Shown: piece after piece, positions 16,759-26,228 of the stretch | How positions within the stretch are numbered: the first letter of the stretch is position 1 | How the letters are laid out: each line of letters begins with the position of its first letter | Assembly (NCBI GenBank): GCA_947629335.1 | Contig: CANRDI010000001.1 | Coordinates: 186,001-250,000, forward strand | DNA length: 64,000 nt | Direction: 5' to 3' | From: an uncultured Clostridia bacterium | GTDB taxonomy: Bacteria > Bacillota > Clostridia > Oscillospirales > Ruminococcaceae | The notes under the pieces: generated by a model | The model's database searches: none | What the model was told of the DNA's origin: nothing | The model's input: the letters and a program-made list of their open reading frames with translations, nothing else | Program-made: the position numbers and the translations under genes

Positions 16759-17922
16759 CTATTTTAAGATACTTGCAAGTATTTTCATTCCCTCGTCAAT
16801 TTCCTCATAGGATATTGTAAGTGGAGGCAGAAGCCTTAATTTTTCTTTAGCGGTAAGTACCAAAAGCCCGTTTTCAAGAGCCGCTTTTGCAGCGTCATGA
16901 GCATCTTTTGATTTCAGCTCTATCCCTATCATAAGCCCTATTCCCGAAAGAGATACGACTTCGGGAATATTTTTCAGCTTATTGCAGAAATATTCACCCT
17001 TTTTCGTAACTTCATCAAGAAAACCGTTTTGATTTATTGTATCAAGAACCGCCAGTCCGCCCGCGCAGACTATGGGATTTCCGCCGAATGTAGATGCGTG
17101 AGTTCCTGGAGTAAGCACTTTTGAACATTTATCGCCCGAAAGACATACTCCTATCGGAACTCCCCCCGCAAGCCCTTTCGCAAGCGTTGTAAGGTCTGCC
17201 TTATGTCCGAAATGCTCTCCGCAGAGGAATTTTCCCGTTCTTCCGACGCCCGTCTGAACCTCGTCCGCAATCGTCAGCACGTCCTTTTCCGCACAGAGCT
17301 TAAAAATCTCATCAACAAATTCCTGTTCAAGTTTTATAACTCCGCCTTCGCCTTGAACATACTCGAACATGACCGCGCAAACCGTGTCGTCAAGTTTTTC
17401 ACGCAGATCGTTTATGTTGTTCGCTTCAACATTTACAAATCCCTCTACAAAAGGGAAGAAATAGTTGTGGAAAACGTCCTGACCCGTCGCGGAAATAGTC
17501 GCAAGAGTTCTTCCGTGAAATGAGTTTTTTAGGGTTATGATGTTGTGGCGACCTTTTCCGTACTTGTCAAAGCTGTATTTGCGGGCAATTTTTATCGCAC
17601 ATTCGTTTGCTTCCGCTCCCGAATTTCCGAAAAACATATTTGTATATCCCGCCGTTTCGCATAGAGCTTTCGCAAAATCAGCCTGAACCTTCGTGTAATA
17701 ATAGTTTGACGTGTGCTGTAACTTTTTCGCCTGCGAGCAAACGGCTTCTACCCATTTTTCATTGCAGTATCCCAGAGAATTTACTCCTATCCCTGAGCCG
17801 AAGTCGATATACTTTTTCCCGTCCTCAGCGACAGAAGTTACTTCTTCGCCTTTGTCCAGAACAAGGTCGTATCTGCCGTAAGAGCCCATAACATATTTGT
17901 TGAATTGTTCGATAGTTTCCAT
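16759..17922 (-). CDS. argD: Acetylornithine aminotransferase
   Basis: About 387 residues of a class III PLP aminotransferase. Landmarks are FGNSGAEANECAIKIARKYS, the aspartate in IADEVQTGVGRTGK and the PLP lysine in TTLAKGLAGGVPIG. It converts N-acetylglutamate semialdehyde to N-acetylornithine. I use the ATG at 17922, because the GTG at 17931 lies in the AGGTGA ribosome site. Sixteen bases separate it from argB, in the same operon. Confidence 0.94.
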   Translation of the reverse strand: METIEQFNKYVMGSYGRYDLVLDKGEEVTSVAEDGKKYIDFGSGIGVNSLGYCNEKWVEAVCSQAKKLQHTSNYYYTKVQADFAKALCETAGYTNMFFGNSGAEANECAIKIARKYSFDKYGKGRHNIITLKNSFHGRTLATISATGQDVFHNYFFPFVEGFVNVEANNINDLREKLDDTVCAVMFEYVQGEGGVIKLEQEFVDEIFKLCAEKDVLTIADEVQTGVGRTGKFLCGEHFGHKADLTTLAKGLAGGVPIGVCLSGDKCSKVLTPGTHASTFGGNPIVCAGGLAVLDTINQNGFLDEVTKKGEYFCNKLKNIPEVVSLSGIGLMIGIELKSKDAHDAAKAALENGLLVLTAKEKLRLLPPLTISYEEIDEGMKILASILK

Positions 17923-17937
17923 TTTTCTCACCTGTCC

Positions 17938-18792
17938 TTACGCAACTATCATTGTTCCAGCGCCAATATCCGTCAGAAGCTCTATGAGGATAGAGTGCGG
18001 TATTCTTCCGTCGATTATGTTCGCCTGTTTAACGCCTCTGCGGACTGCCTCGACGCAGCATTCTATCTTCGGTATCATTCCGCCCGAAATTATGCCCTGC
18101 TTTTTAAGATACGGAACTTCGCTTACGCCAACGGTTCTGATTATTGTATTTTCATCATCCTTGTCCTCTAAAAGACCCTTTATGTCTGTAAGCAGGATAA
18201 GGCTCGGAGCTTTCATTTCCGCGGCAATTCTCGCTGCGGCAGTATCGGCGTTTATGTTGTAGACAGTTCCGTCCTTTCCGCGTCCAATTGTTGAAATAAC
18301 GGGAATATAGCCGTTGTCGAGAGCGTTCTGGATAATTTCGGGGTGAACCTCGGTTATTTCTCCGACATATCCCAGATTTTCATCAAGCGTTTTCGCTTCT
18401 ATCATATTTCCGTCAAGTCCGCAAAGCCCTATTGCTTTTCCCTCGTGGCTTTCAAGCATTGAAACAAGGTCTTTGTTTACTTTTCCCGCGAGAACCATCT
18501 GCACAATGTCAATGGTTTCCTCGTCGGTATAACGCAGACCGTTTACAAATCTGCTTTCCTTGCCGATTTTTTTCAGCATATCGTTTATTTCCGGACCGCC
18601 GCCGTGAACGAGAACCACTTTTATCCCTACCAGCGATAAAAGCACGATATCCTGCATAACAGCCTGTTTAAGTCTGTCGTTTGTCATGGCGTTTCCGCCG
18701 TATTTTACTACAACAACTTTGTTGTTATATTTTTGCAGGTAGGGAAGCGCTTCTACCATTACATTTGCCCGAATTTCATAATCAATTTCCAT
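17938..18792 (-). CDS. argB: Acetylglutamate kinase
   Basis: 284 residues of amino-acid-kinase fold. VVKYGGNAM near 28, VLVHGGGPEINDML near 60, and GGMIPKIECC toward the end match ArgB. It phosphorylates N-acetylglutamate, usually the arginine-feedback step in the cyclic pathway. The N-terminal helix typical of arginine-sensitive hexameric enzymes seems present (MVEALPYLQKYN), which hints at but does not prove feedback control. It lies between a zinc-ribbon-like protein and argD. Confidence 0.95.
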   Translation of the reverse strand: MEIDYEIRANVMVEALPYLQKYNNKVVVVKYGGNAMTNDRLKQAVMQDIVLLSLVGIKVVLVHGGGPEINDMLKKIGKESRFVNGLRYTDEETIDIVQMVLAGKVNKDLVSMLESHEGKAIGLCGLDGNMIEAKTLDENLGYVGEITEVHPEIIQNALDNGYIPVISTIGRGKDGTVYNINADTAAARIAAEMKAPSLILLTDIKGLLEDKDDENTIIRTVGVSEVPYLKKQGIISGGMIPKIECCVEAVRRGVKQANIIDGRIPHSILIELLTDIGAGTMIVA

Positions 18793-18815
18793 TTTAATTC
18801 CTCTTTATCAGCAAG

Positions 18816-19325
18816 CTATGAAAGCTCGATATTTACAAAATCCCGAAAAGTCTTTTTGCAGTTTGGACATTCAAGGTTTATCACAAGCCAATTGAAAGCG
18901 TCAACATAATCTTCCGCAGAAAATTTTTCAGCGCCAGTAAAATCCTCTGCAAAATTCTCTTTGTCACAGGTTTCGATTTGCATTTCAATATTAAATCCGC
19001 TTTTACAGCAGTTAAACTCTTTCAGTTCATTATCAGGAATTTTAATGCCATTGCTGTTTATAAACCCGTCAAAACCGTGTTCTGCCAAATCAAACAGCAG
19101 ATGTTCTTTCCCGCAGGAAACGCAGACAGCCGTGACGTTCATAGCAAAACCGTCTTTGTATTTCAAACAGTCAATATGCCCGTTTTTATATTCATTGCCG
19201 AAATAAAGCACCTTGAAGTTTTCGCACCCGCATTCGCAGACGATTTTCCCGTCAAGCGAATTTCTTTCGAAGTCTTTAACCGTGAAAATGCCTTTTAGAT
19301 GACGCGGTATCGGATATTCAATCAT
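18816..19325 (-). CDS. Cysteine-rich hypothetical protein, probable zinc ribbon
   Basis: 169 residues with three Cys pairs or groups: CECGCE near 29, CVSCGKEH near 73 and CPNCKKTF near the C-terminus. The spacing suggests one or two zinc ribbons. The start ATG overlaps the argJ stop (ATGA) and argB follows 23 bp later, so it is cotranslated with arginine enzymes. I do not recognise the family and can offer no function. Confidence 0.7.
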   Translation of the reverse strand: MIEYPIPRHLKGIFTVKDFERNSLDGKIVCECGCENFKVLYFGNEYKNGHIDCLKYKDGFAMNVTAVCVSCGKEHLLFDLAEHGFDGFINSNGIKIPDNELKEFNCCKSGFNIEMQIETCDKENFAEDFTGAEKFSAEDYVDAFNWLVINLECPNCKKTFRDFVNIELS

Positions 19326-20557
19326 GTCCTGTACTCAGCGTTTATCTTGACATAATCAAACGTAAGGTCGCAGCCCCACGCTATTGCCATACCATCTCCG
19401 CTGTCAAGGTCAACGAGTATCTTTATTTCTTCTTCGGAAAGAATTTCTTTTGCTTTTTCTTCCGAAAACTCAACGCCCGCTCCGTTTTGGCATACGGCAA
19501 TTTTTCCTTTATTGCTTGAAAGCACGACTGCCGTTTTGTTTATGTCAAATTCCGCGTCAGCATATCCTATCGCGCAGAGAATACGCCCCCAGTTCGCGTC
19601 CGCCGCAAACAGCGCCGCTTTTACAAGGCTTGATGAAATGACCGACTTTGCGACGATCTTTGCGGTCTTTTCGTCCGGAGCGCCGTTTACAACGCATTCT
19701 ATCAGCTTTGTCGCGCCCTCGCCGTCACGCGCCGTTTCGCGCGCGAGGTTCATCATGACTGCGTAAAGCGCGTTTACAAACTTCTCGTAGTTTTCGTCCT
19801 CGCAGATTATTTCCTTGTTTCCCGCAAGTCCCGATGACATAAGTATTAGAGTATCATTTGTAGAAGTGTCGCCGTCTACGCTTACCATATTATATGTCAC
19901 GCCGCACACTTTTCTGAGAGCTTTTTCAAGCAGCACGCCGTTAATTTCCGCGTCTGTCGTAATAAACGCGAGCATTGTCGCCATATTCGGATTTATCATT
20001 CCGCTGCCTTTGGAAATTCCGCCTACACGGCATTTCTTTCCGTCAAGCTCAAATTCTACCGCAAATTCTTTTTTGCGCGTATCTGTCGTCATTATCGCTT
20101 CACACGCGAGAGAACTTCCGTTTTCGCTTAGCGTACCGCAAAGTTCGGAGATCTTCGCTTTTATAGGGTCGATTGAAAGTTTCTGTCCGATAACTCCCGT
20201 TGAGCCGACAAGAATATCATTTTTATAAAGTCCGAGCGCTTCTGCCGCCAGATCGCACATTTCCTCGGCTATTTCAATTCCGTTGTCGTTGCAGGTGTTG
20301 GCGTTTCCGCTGTTTACAATTACTGCCTGCGAATAACCGTCTTTTAAATGTTCTTTGCATACGAGAATAGGCGCGCCTTTTACTTTATTTTTCGTAAACA
20401 TAGCCGCCGTCTTGCACCTGACCGAACATTTTATAAGAGCAAGGTCGCGCTTTGTCGTGTTTCCCGCCTTTATTCCTGCAATAACTCCCGAAGCGGTAAA
20501 TCCCTTTGCGGCACACACGCCGCCGTCTACAAAATCAAATCCGTTAATTTTTACCAT
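19322..20557 (-). CDS. argJ: Bifunctional ornithine acetyltransferase / N-acetylglutamate synthase
   Basis: 411 residues from the ATG at 20557, preceded by AAGAGGT. The self-cleavage and nucleophile site ATML is present (T194 in NMATMLAFITTDAEI), so the precursor should split into alpha and beta chains. It recycles the acetyl group from acetylornithine to glutamate, which explains why no argA or argE is seen. The start lies 2 bp after the stop of the preceding small gene. The stop overlaps the next start. Confidence 0.95.
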   Translation of the reverse strand: MVKINGFDFVDGGVCAAKGFTASGVIAGIKAGNTTKRDLALIKCSVRCKTAAMFTKNKVKGAPILVCKEHLKDGYSQAVIVNSGNANTCNDNGIEIAEEMCDLAAEALGLYKNDILVGSTGVIGQKLSIDPIKAKISELCGTLSENGSSLACEAIMTTDTRKKEFAVEFELDGKKCRVGGISKGSGMINPNMATMLAFITTDAEINGVLLEKALRKVCGVTYNMVSVDGDTSTNDTLILMSSGLAGNKEIICEDENYEKFVNALYAVMMNLARETARDGEGATKLIECVVNGAPDEKTAKIVAKSVISSSLVKAALFAADANWGRILCAIGYADAEFDINKTAVVLSSNKGKIAVCQNGAGVEFSEEKAKEILSEEEIKILVDLDSGDGMAIAWGCDLTFDYVKINAEYRT

Positions 20558-20559
20558 TT

Positions 20560-20991
20560 TTATACCTCTTTTGAAATTTCCGTCAGACAATATGCTTCTT
20601 GTTTTAAAATGACCGACCAGAAATTATTTTCGTCCGAAAATGCTTTTTTATCAAGTTTTTCAATTTTCTTTGCAAGCACACTATTATCCTGTTCAATATT
20701 ATGTTCGTCAATTGTTTCAGGTTGTGCAATATGATCGCGGTATAATTTGAGCTGTCTTCCGAAAACCGCGAGCGCGCTCGAAACATAAACAACGCGATTG
20801 CTGCTTCTTTCAAGATAATAGATATTTCCGTCAGCTCCAAAGCCGAAAAAATTTTCTGTATTGTTTCTGACCGCAAAAATAATATACGGCTTATTGATAT
20901 AGTTCAGTAAAAAGAACTTTTCGTGCGGATAAAACAATATATCAAGAATTTCCTCGTCAGGTATCCAGACTCTCAATTCCTTGTAGTACAT
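20560..20991 (-). CDS. Hypothetical protein, weak resemblance to SUKH/SMI1-type folds
   Basis: 143 residues with GAGGT before the ATG. The central part, FGFGADGNIYYLE...VVYVSSALAVFGRQLKLYR, recalls SUKH-family proteins (a beta sheet followed by a phrase like SSL..F...L), which are often immunity proteins. No toxin gene is adjacent. It ends 2 bp before argJ and appears translationally coupled to it. Function is unknown and the SUKH idea is tentative. Confidence 0.65.
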   Translation of the reverse strand: MYYKELRVWIPDEEILDILFYPHEKFFLLNYINKPYIIFAVRNNTENFFGFGADGNIYYLERSSNRVVYVSSALAVFGRQLKLYRDHIAQPETIDEHNIEQDNSVLAKKIEKLDKKAFSDENNFWSVILKQEAYCLTEISKEV

Positions 20992-21115
20992 AAATTTACC
21001 TCAACGTGTTTTAGATCACACTGTAACTCATTTTCTCTACTGCCTAAGCCCACTGAATATTTTAGCCGAAAGCTTTTGCTTATTGATATGATTGAAGCTG
21101 TTTAGTTGATAGCAA

Positions 21116-22054
21116 TTAAACAAGTCCCGTTTTCTCATCAATTCCCATCATAATGTTCAGGCACTGAACTGCCGCTCCCGAAGCGCCTTTTCCTAAATTG
21201 TCAAGCCGAGAGCAGAGAACAAGCCGTTCGTCGTTTCCGTTTACGAAAATCTGCATACTATTCGTGCCGCTTATGTTGTTCGCACCTATAAATCCGTCCT
21301 CAGGCTCGCCTGCGGGCATTACCTTTACGAAATAAGAGCCGTTTTTGTCATAAAATTCCATAAGTGCGTTTCTGATGTCGTCCGCCGAATATTTTTTGGT
21401 CAGCAGCCTTGTGAATATCGGAACAGTTACGACCATTCCCGAAAAATAATCGCACACCAGCGGATTAAAGATAGGCACATATGAAAGCCCGCATATCTTC
21501 TGCATTTCGGGGAGGTGCTTGTGCTGCTGAGAAAGCGCGTACTGGCGCGGACTGTCATATTCCGCGGGGCGATTTTCGCCCTCGTAAACGGCAATTGCTT
21601 TCTTTCCTGCGCCGCTGTATCCCGAAACCGCGTGGCACACAACGGGATAATCTTCGGGCATGATACCGAGCTTTACAAGCGGATAGACCATTGAAATAAA
21701 ACCGCTTGCATAACAGCCCGGTACAGCCGTCCTTTTGCTGTTTTTTATCTTCTCCCTGAAATCCGCGCCAAGCTCGGGAAATCCATACGCCCAGTCGGGA
21801 TTTGTCCTGTGAGCGGTTGACGCGTCTATTATCCGCACTTTATCTCCCGCCATTGCGACCGCTTCTTTCGCGGCAGCGTCGGGCAGGCACAAAAACGTAA
21901 AGTCTGCGGAGTTTATCATCTTTTTGCGCTCGTCGTTGTCCTTGCGCTTGTCCTCGTCGATTTTAAGCAGCTCTATGTCGTTTCTGCCTTCAAATCTTTC
22001 GAGAATTTTAAGCCCCGTTGTTCCTTCCTGCCCGTCTATATATACCTTAACCAT
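21116..22054 (-). CDS. argC: N-acetyl-gamma-glutamyl-phosphate reductase, short (type 2) form
   Basis: 312 residues. The N-terminal motif DGQEGTTGLKI replaces the usual GxxG(Y/A)xG of long ArgC, which is typical of type 2 enzymes. The catalytic cysteine is in RTAVPGCYASGFISM and a histidine is in CHAVSGYSGAGKKA. It reduces N-acetylglutamyl phosphate to the semialdehyde. The ATG at 22054 overlaps the end of argH by 8 bp. Confidence 0.93.
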   Translation of the reverse strand: MVKVYIDGQEGTTGLKILERFEGRNDIELLKIDEDKRKDNDERKKMINSADFTFLCLPDAAAKEAVAMAGDKVRIIDASTAHRTNPDWAYGFPELGADFREKIKNSKRTAVPGCYASGFISMVYPLVKLGIMPEDYPVVCHAVSGYSGAGKKAIAVYEGENRPAEYDSPRQYALSQQHKHLPEMQKICGLSYVPIFNPLVCDYFSGMVVTVPIFTRLLTKKYSADDIRNALMEFYDKNGSYFVKVMPAGEPEDGFIGANNISGTNSMQIFVNGNDERLVLCSRLDNLGKGASGAAVQCLNIMMGIDEKTGLV

Positions 22055-23432
22055 TGTTTAACTCTCCAAGCTTATTTTTTACCGATTTTATCTGCGCCAA
22101 CACGCTTTCGGGCGACGGACCGCCGAAAGACTTTCGCTCTTTAACGCAGGTTTCTAAATTTATCGCGCCGTAAACGTCTTTATCGAAAAGCTCGCTCGCT
22201 TTCTTGTATTCGTCGAGCGGGAGCTCTTCAAGCGTTGTATTCTTGCTGATACAAAGCGCGACAAGCCCGCCCGTAATTTTATAGGCGGTTCTGAACGGCA
22301 TACCTTTTTTCACCAGATAATCAGCGCAGTCCGTGGCATTTATAAAGCCCTTTGCAGCGGCATTTCGCATATTGCCGCGGAGAACGGTCATTGTCGCAAG
22401 CATAGGCGTAAATGTTGAAATGCAGAGTTTTATGTTGTCCACAGCGTCAAAAATTGCTTCTTTGTCCTCCTGCATATCCTTATTATACGCAAGCGGAAGC
22501 CCCTTCATCATAGTAAGCAGCGTCATATTGTCACCTATGACCCTCGCTGTCTTGCCTCTGATAAGCTCTGTAACATCGGGATTTTTCTTTTGCGGCATTA
22601 TGCTTGAACCCGTTGAAAATGCGTCGTCAAGCTCGATAAACTTAAATTCCCAGCTGCACCAGAGAATGATTTCCTCGGAAAATCTCGACAAATGCACCAT
22701 ACAAATTGAAAGCGCATTTGCAAGCTCCATACAAAAATCCCTGTCCGACACTCCGTCAAGCGAATTTTCCATAGGCTCTTTCATATCAAGCAGGGAAGAA
22801 GTGCGAAAACGGTCGATGTTGTAGGTAGTTCCCGCGAGGGCGCAGCTCCCAAGTGGATTTACATTCATTCGCTTTTCCGTGTCGCAAAGCCTGTCGATAT
22901 CTCTCAGCAGCATCTGCGCATACGCCATAAGATGGTGTCCGAAAGTGATAGGCTGGGCGCGCTGAAGATGAGTATAGCCGGGCATTATCGTGTCGGCGTT
23001 TTCTTCAGCCAATTTGCACAGCGTTTCAATAAGTTTTGTGAGAAGCTGTTTAATTTCCTTTATTTCATCGCGCAGATAAAGCCGAATATCAAGCGCCACC
23101 TGGTCGTTTCTCGAACGCGATGTATGAAGCCTTTTTCCCACGTCGCCAAGGCGCTTTGTAAGCTCCGCCTCGATAAACATATGAATATCTTCCGCGTTTG
23201 GGTCGAACACAAGCGCTCCGCTGTCGATATCCGCGAGAATTTCCTTTAAGCCGCCGATTATCTCAAGGCTGTCGCTCATACTTATAATGCCCTGTTCTCC
23301 GAGCATTGTCGCGTGAGCAATGCTGCCCGCAATATCCTGCTTATACATTCTCGCGTCAAAAGAGATAGACGAATTAAACGCGTTTACGCCCTCGTCAACT
23401 TCTTTTGAAAATCTTCCTGCCCACATTGCCAT
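22047..23432 (-). CDS. argH: Argininosuccinate lyase
   Basis: 461 residues from the ATG at 23432, which follows AGGAGT. Features are MWAGRFSKEVDE at the start, HTSRSRNDQVALD, HLQRAQPITFGHH and the lyase-superfamily signature GSSIMPQKKNPD near 275-285. It cleaves argininosuccinate to arginine and fumarate. Upstream is an inverted copy of the intergenic hairpin repeat, so its promoter could be separate from that of argG. Confidence 0.95.
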   Translation of the reverse strand: MAMWAGRFSKEVDEGVNAFNSSISFDARMYKQDIAGSIAHATMLGEQGIISMSDSLEIIGGLKEILADIDSGALVFDPNAEDIHMFIEAELTKRLGDVGKRLHTSRSRNDQVALDIRLYLRDEIKEIKQLLTKLIETLCKLAEENADTIMPGYTHLQRAQPITFGHHLMAYAQMLLRDIDRLCDTEKRMNVNPLGSCALAGTTYNIDRFRTSSLLDMKEPMENSLDGVSDRDFCMELANALSICMVHLSRFSEEIILWCSWEFKFIELDDAFSTGSSIMPQKKNPDVTELIRGKTARVIGDNMTLLTMMKGLPLAYNKDMQEDKEAIFDAVDNIKLCISTFTPMLATMTVLRGNMRNAAAKGFINATDCADYLVKKGMPFRTAYKITGGLVALCISKNTTLEELPLDEYKKASELFDKDVYGAINLETCVKERKSFGGPSPESVLAQIKSVKNKLGELNNG

Positions 23433-23462
23433 AATAAAAGTTACTCCTGTTATTATTATCAA

Positions 23463-23575
23463 ATTTTTTAAAAGTTTTTCTCTTATTGGCGGTTTGTATA
23501 ATAGTTGAGGGAAAAACTTTTTTGAAAAAAAGTTTTTCCCTCAAACTCCTTTTTCAAAAAACTTTATATAACAAA
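23463..23575. repeat. Inverted single copy of the intergenic hairpin repeat
   Basis: A hairpin (TTGAGGGAAAAACTTTTTT and complement, 23505-23543) is followed by AAACTCCTTTTTCAAAAAAC and a TTATATAAC end. Read on the minus strand this matches the repeat units at 27-330, lacking the GC-rich second hairpin. It sits between argH and the 233-residue gene. Confidence 0.75.
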
Positions 23576-23607
23576 CGTGTTCTTTACTGAACGTTGTTCT
23601 TCGCTAA

Positions 23608-24309
23608 TTAAAACAGCTTTTCAAAAACCTCAAACGTTTCATCGCTCATTTTGCGTACAGATCCCGAAAGCGACATGGTTAAGAAACGACCGTTTTTGTC
23701 AAGCTTTAACGGTTTCAAGGACGATTTCGTGTTGCCGAAAAGCAAGGTTTTCGCCGTTTCAAGCGGTATCTCGCGCGGATATATCTCCGAACCGTGTTCG
23801 CCGATTGCCGCTTGTTCCGCACAACAAGTCTTTGGTTCTTGTGTAAACAGATGCGGAGGTTCGAGAATTTCCCATTCGCGGTATTCGCGGGTTATATCAT
23901 CGGGAATACGGTCTTCTTTCGGGTCAGCCATTCCGCTGTAGCGAAAACTTATGTATGTGTTTTTCCCCGTAACAAACCCGCCGCCACGGTACACTGCGAC
24001 AAATTCGCCGCGCGGCTCTCTCCAGTAATACGCCGTGCCCTTTGGAATAAGAGCGCTGTATGCTCTGCCAAGCTCGCGTATGGTGTATTCAAACGCACAC
24101 TCTATCTTCTCAACGGGAAGCCTTGCCATAACCGCCAAAGTACCGTCTATAAGCGTCACGGGGTAAATAATGTCGCCGACTTTGACCGATTTTATGTGCG
24201 GCATAATCGTGTGGTGGCTGCCGTACACTACCTTCAAAGGACCTGTGTCGCCGGCTTTTTTGACCTTTGACACATACTCCTTTGACCAGTAAACCATAAA
24301 TCCGCTCAT
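23608..24309 (-). CDS. Hypothetical protein translationally coupled to argG
   Basis: 233 residues with no membrane segment or signal peptide. The N-terminus has SKEYVSKVKKAGDTG and VYGSHHTIMPHIKSVKVGD, then a beta-rich middle; EPKTCCAEQAAIGEH lies near 180. I do not recognise it. Its ATG shares a base with the argG stop (TAATG), implying coupled expression, and the repeat element follows its stop. Confidence 0.7.
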   Translation of the reverse strand: MSGFMVYWSKEYVSKVKKAGDTGPLKVVYGSHHTIMPHIKSVKVGDIIYPVTLIDGTLAVMARLPVEKIECAFEYTIRELGRAYSALIPKGTAYYWREPRGEFVAVYRGGGFVTGKNTYISFRYSGMADPKEDRIPDDITREYREWEILEPPHLFTQEPKTCCAEQAAIGEHGSEIYPREIPLETAKTLLFGNTKSSLKPLKLDKNGRFLTMSLSGSVRKMSDETFEVFEKLF

Positions 24310-25535
24310 TATTTCTTGTTTCTCTCGGCGTCAAGCAATGCCTTGACCTTGATAGGCAGACCGAACAAGTTTATAAATCCCGCGCTGTCCTTCTGGTTGT
24401 AAACATCGTCCTCGCCGAATGAAGCGAAATCCTCGCTGTAGAGAGTATACGGCGAAGTAACGCCTGCATTTATGATGTTGCCCTTGTAGAGCTTCAGTTT
24501 TACATCGCCCGTAACGGTTTCCTGGGTTTTGTCAACAAAAGCGTCCATAGCTTCGCGCAAGGGAGTATACCACTGACCGTTGTAAACGATTTCCGCATAC
24601 TTCTGTGCAAGACCGTATTTATAGTGCTGTGTTTCTTTGTCAAGACAGATAGTTTCCAGCACTTCGTGAGCGTGGTAAAGAATTGTGCCGCCGGGAGTTT
24701 CGTAAACGCCTCTTGACTTCATTCCGACAAGCCTGTTTTCAACAACATCAAAAAGACCAATGCCGTTTTCTCCGCCTATCTTGTTTAGTGTCTTTATAAG
24801 CTTTACGCCGTCCATATTCTCGCCGTTAAGCGCAGTAGGAACGCCCTTTTCAAAGTGAATGGTTATATAAGTCGGCTTGTCGGGAGCTTGTTCGGGAGAA
24901 ACTCCGAGTTCAAGAAATCCCTTTTTGTTATACTGCGGTTCATTTGCAGGGTCTTCGAGGTCAAGTCCCTCGTGAGAAAGATGCCACAGGTTCATATCCT
25001 TTGAGTAGTTAGTTTCACGCGTGATCTTTATGGGAACATTATGCGCCTCGGCATAGTCAATTTCTTGGTCGCGCGATTTAATGTCCCAAATTCTCCAAGG
25101 CGCGATTATCTTCATTTCGGGAGCAAGCGCCTTTATCGTAAGCTCAAAACGAACTTGGTCGTTGCCTTTTCCCGTACAGCCGTGGCAGATAGCGTCAGCG
25201 CCCTCTTTTTTCGCAATTTCAACAATTCTTTTCGCAATAGGAGGACGTGCGAAAGATGTTCCGAGAAGATAGCCCTCGTATTTAGCGCCGGCTTTAAGGG
25301 TGGGGAAAACAAAATCGTTTACAAATTCTTCCTGAATATCCTCGATATAGAGCTTTGAAGCGCCCGTTTTCTTCGCGCGCTCTTCAAGCCCCGCAAGCTC
25401 CGCGTCCTGCCCGACATTTCCCGCAACGCAGATTACTTCGCAGCCGGGATAAGTTTCTTTCAGCCACGGTATAATTATCGAAGTGTCAAGACCGCCCGAA
25501 TATGCCAGTACTACTTTTTTGATTTGATCAGCCAT
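24309..25535 (-). CDS. argG: Argininosuccinate synthase
   Basis: 408 residues from the ATG at 25535 with AAGGAG upstream; longer in-frame starts lack a ribosome site. The ATP pyrophosphatase loop AYSGGLDTS is at 11-19, and [15 protein letters not shown] and [13 protein letters not shown] are also diagnostic. It joins citrulline and aspartate. It is first in the leftward arg cluster and has its own TTGACA promoter beside candidate arginine boxes. Confidence 0.96.
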   Translation of the reverse strand: MADQIKKVVLAYSGGLDTSIIIPWLKETYPGCEVICVAGNVGQDAELAGLEERAKKTGASKLYIEDIQEEFVNDFVFPTLKAGAKYEGYLLGTSFARPPIAKRIVEIAKKEGADAICHGCTGKGNDQVRFELTIKALAPEMKIIAPWRIWDIKSRDQEIDYAEAHNVPIKITRETNYSKDMNLWHLSHEGLDLEDPANEPQYNKKGFLELGVSPEQAPDKPTYITIHFEKGVPTALNGENMDGVKLIKTLNKIGGENGIGLFDVVENRLVGMKSRGVYETPGGTILYHAHEVLETICLDKETQHYKYGLAQKYAEIVYNGQWYTPLREAMDAFVDKTQETVTGDVKLKLYKGNIINAGVTSPYTLYSEDFASFGEDDVYNQKDSAGFINLFGLPIKVKALLDAERNKK

Positions 25536-25575
25536 AATAAAAACTCCTTTTTTCAGAAAAATATTTACAAATATC

Positions 25576-25625
25576 ATTTTACTATCATCCATTTTGTTTG
25601 TCAAGTATAAATATTCATTTATGTG
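25576..25625 (-). promoter_or_regulatory. argG promoter with adjacent candidate ARG box
   Basis: On the minus strand TTGACA (25599-25604) and TAAAAT (25576-25581) are 17 bp apart. Just upstream, about 25605-25622, lies ATAAATGAATATTTATAC, a match to the loose AhrC/ArgR half-site pattern. No argR gene is in the window. Confidence 0.6.
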
Positions 25626-25684
25626 CATATTATCCACAAAATAAAAATATTTTTCATTTATAAATCCATTGATTTGGATATATC

Positions 25685-25747
25685 TGAATTTTATTCATTG
25701 CTTCAATAAAAATTAAACTTGACAAAACCGATTTGCGCTGTTATAAT
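25685..25747 (+). promoter_or_regulatory. Promoter of the XRE-ImmA-M42 operon with a palindromic box upstream
   Basis: TTGACA (25719-25724) and TATAAT (25742-25747) are 17 bp apart. Upstream, TGAATTTTATTCA (25685-25697) is a near-perfect palindrome resembling an ARG box and could act on either divergent promoter. Confidence 0.65.
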
Positions 25748-25780
25748 TAATAATGAATTATTTTACAGGAGGGATATTGC

Positions 25781-26176
25781 ATGAAATTAAGCGAAAAATT
25801 GGAATATCTTCTGACAAGAAAACGTATGAGCAAGACAGAATTTGCCCAATCTGTCGGCATTACTTATCGTGCATTCAACTATTATTCTACAGGCAGACGC
25901 AGACCGAGAAAGGATATTCTCGCAAGAATGGCGGATAAACTCGGAGTTACGGCGGAATTCCTTTCGGATGACAGCGCAGAACTGGAGCTGTCTGCCGAGG
26001 AAAGATTTATAAAAACGCTCCACGACAGCGGCAAGAGCAGTTCGGGCGCGATCAGATTTCTTGAGGAAACAAAAGGACTTTTTGCGGGAAATTCCATATC
26101 CGACGAGGATAAAGAATTTCTCATACAATGCCTGAATGAAATATATCTTGACAGCCGCGGGAATAAAACGAAATAA
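25781..26176 (+). CDS. XRE-family transcriptional regulator
   Basis: 131 residues with a strong GGAGGG ribosome site. Residues 1-65 are a Cro/cI helix-turn-helix (KTEFAQSVGITYRAFNYYSTGRR). The remainder is helical. It is followed 52 bp later by an ImmA/IrrE-like peptidase, the pairing seen in ImmR-ImmA controlled elements and stress regulators, in which the protease cleaves the repressor. No mobile element is attached here. It probably represses its own promoter. Confidence 0.88.
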   Translation: MKLSEKLEYLLTRKRMSKTEFAQSVGITYRAFNYYSTGRRRPRKDILARMADKLGVTAEFLSDDSAELELSAEERFIKTLHDSGKSSSGAIRFLEETKGLFAGNSISDEDKEFLIQCLNEIYLDSRGNKTK

Positions 26177-26228
26177 CGCTTGATTATATATCGGCAGACC
26201 TCATAAACGCTAAAAGCGGAGGATAAAA

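Noticed and set aside
15408-25535. Reading the arginine cluster as cargo of a mobile element
   Set aside because: No integrase borders, direct repeats or composition shift are visible; it looks like ordinary chromosomal operon content.
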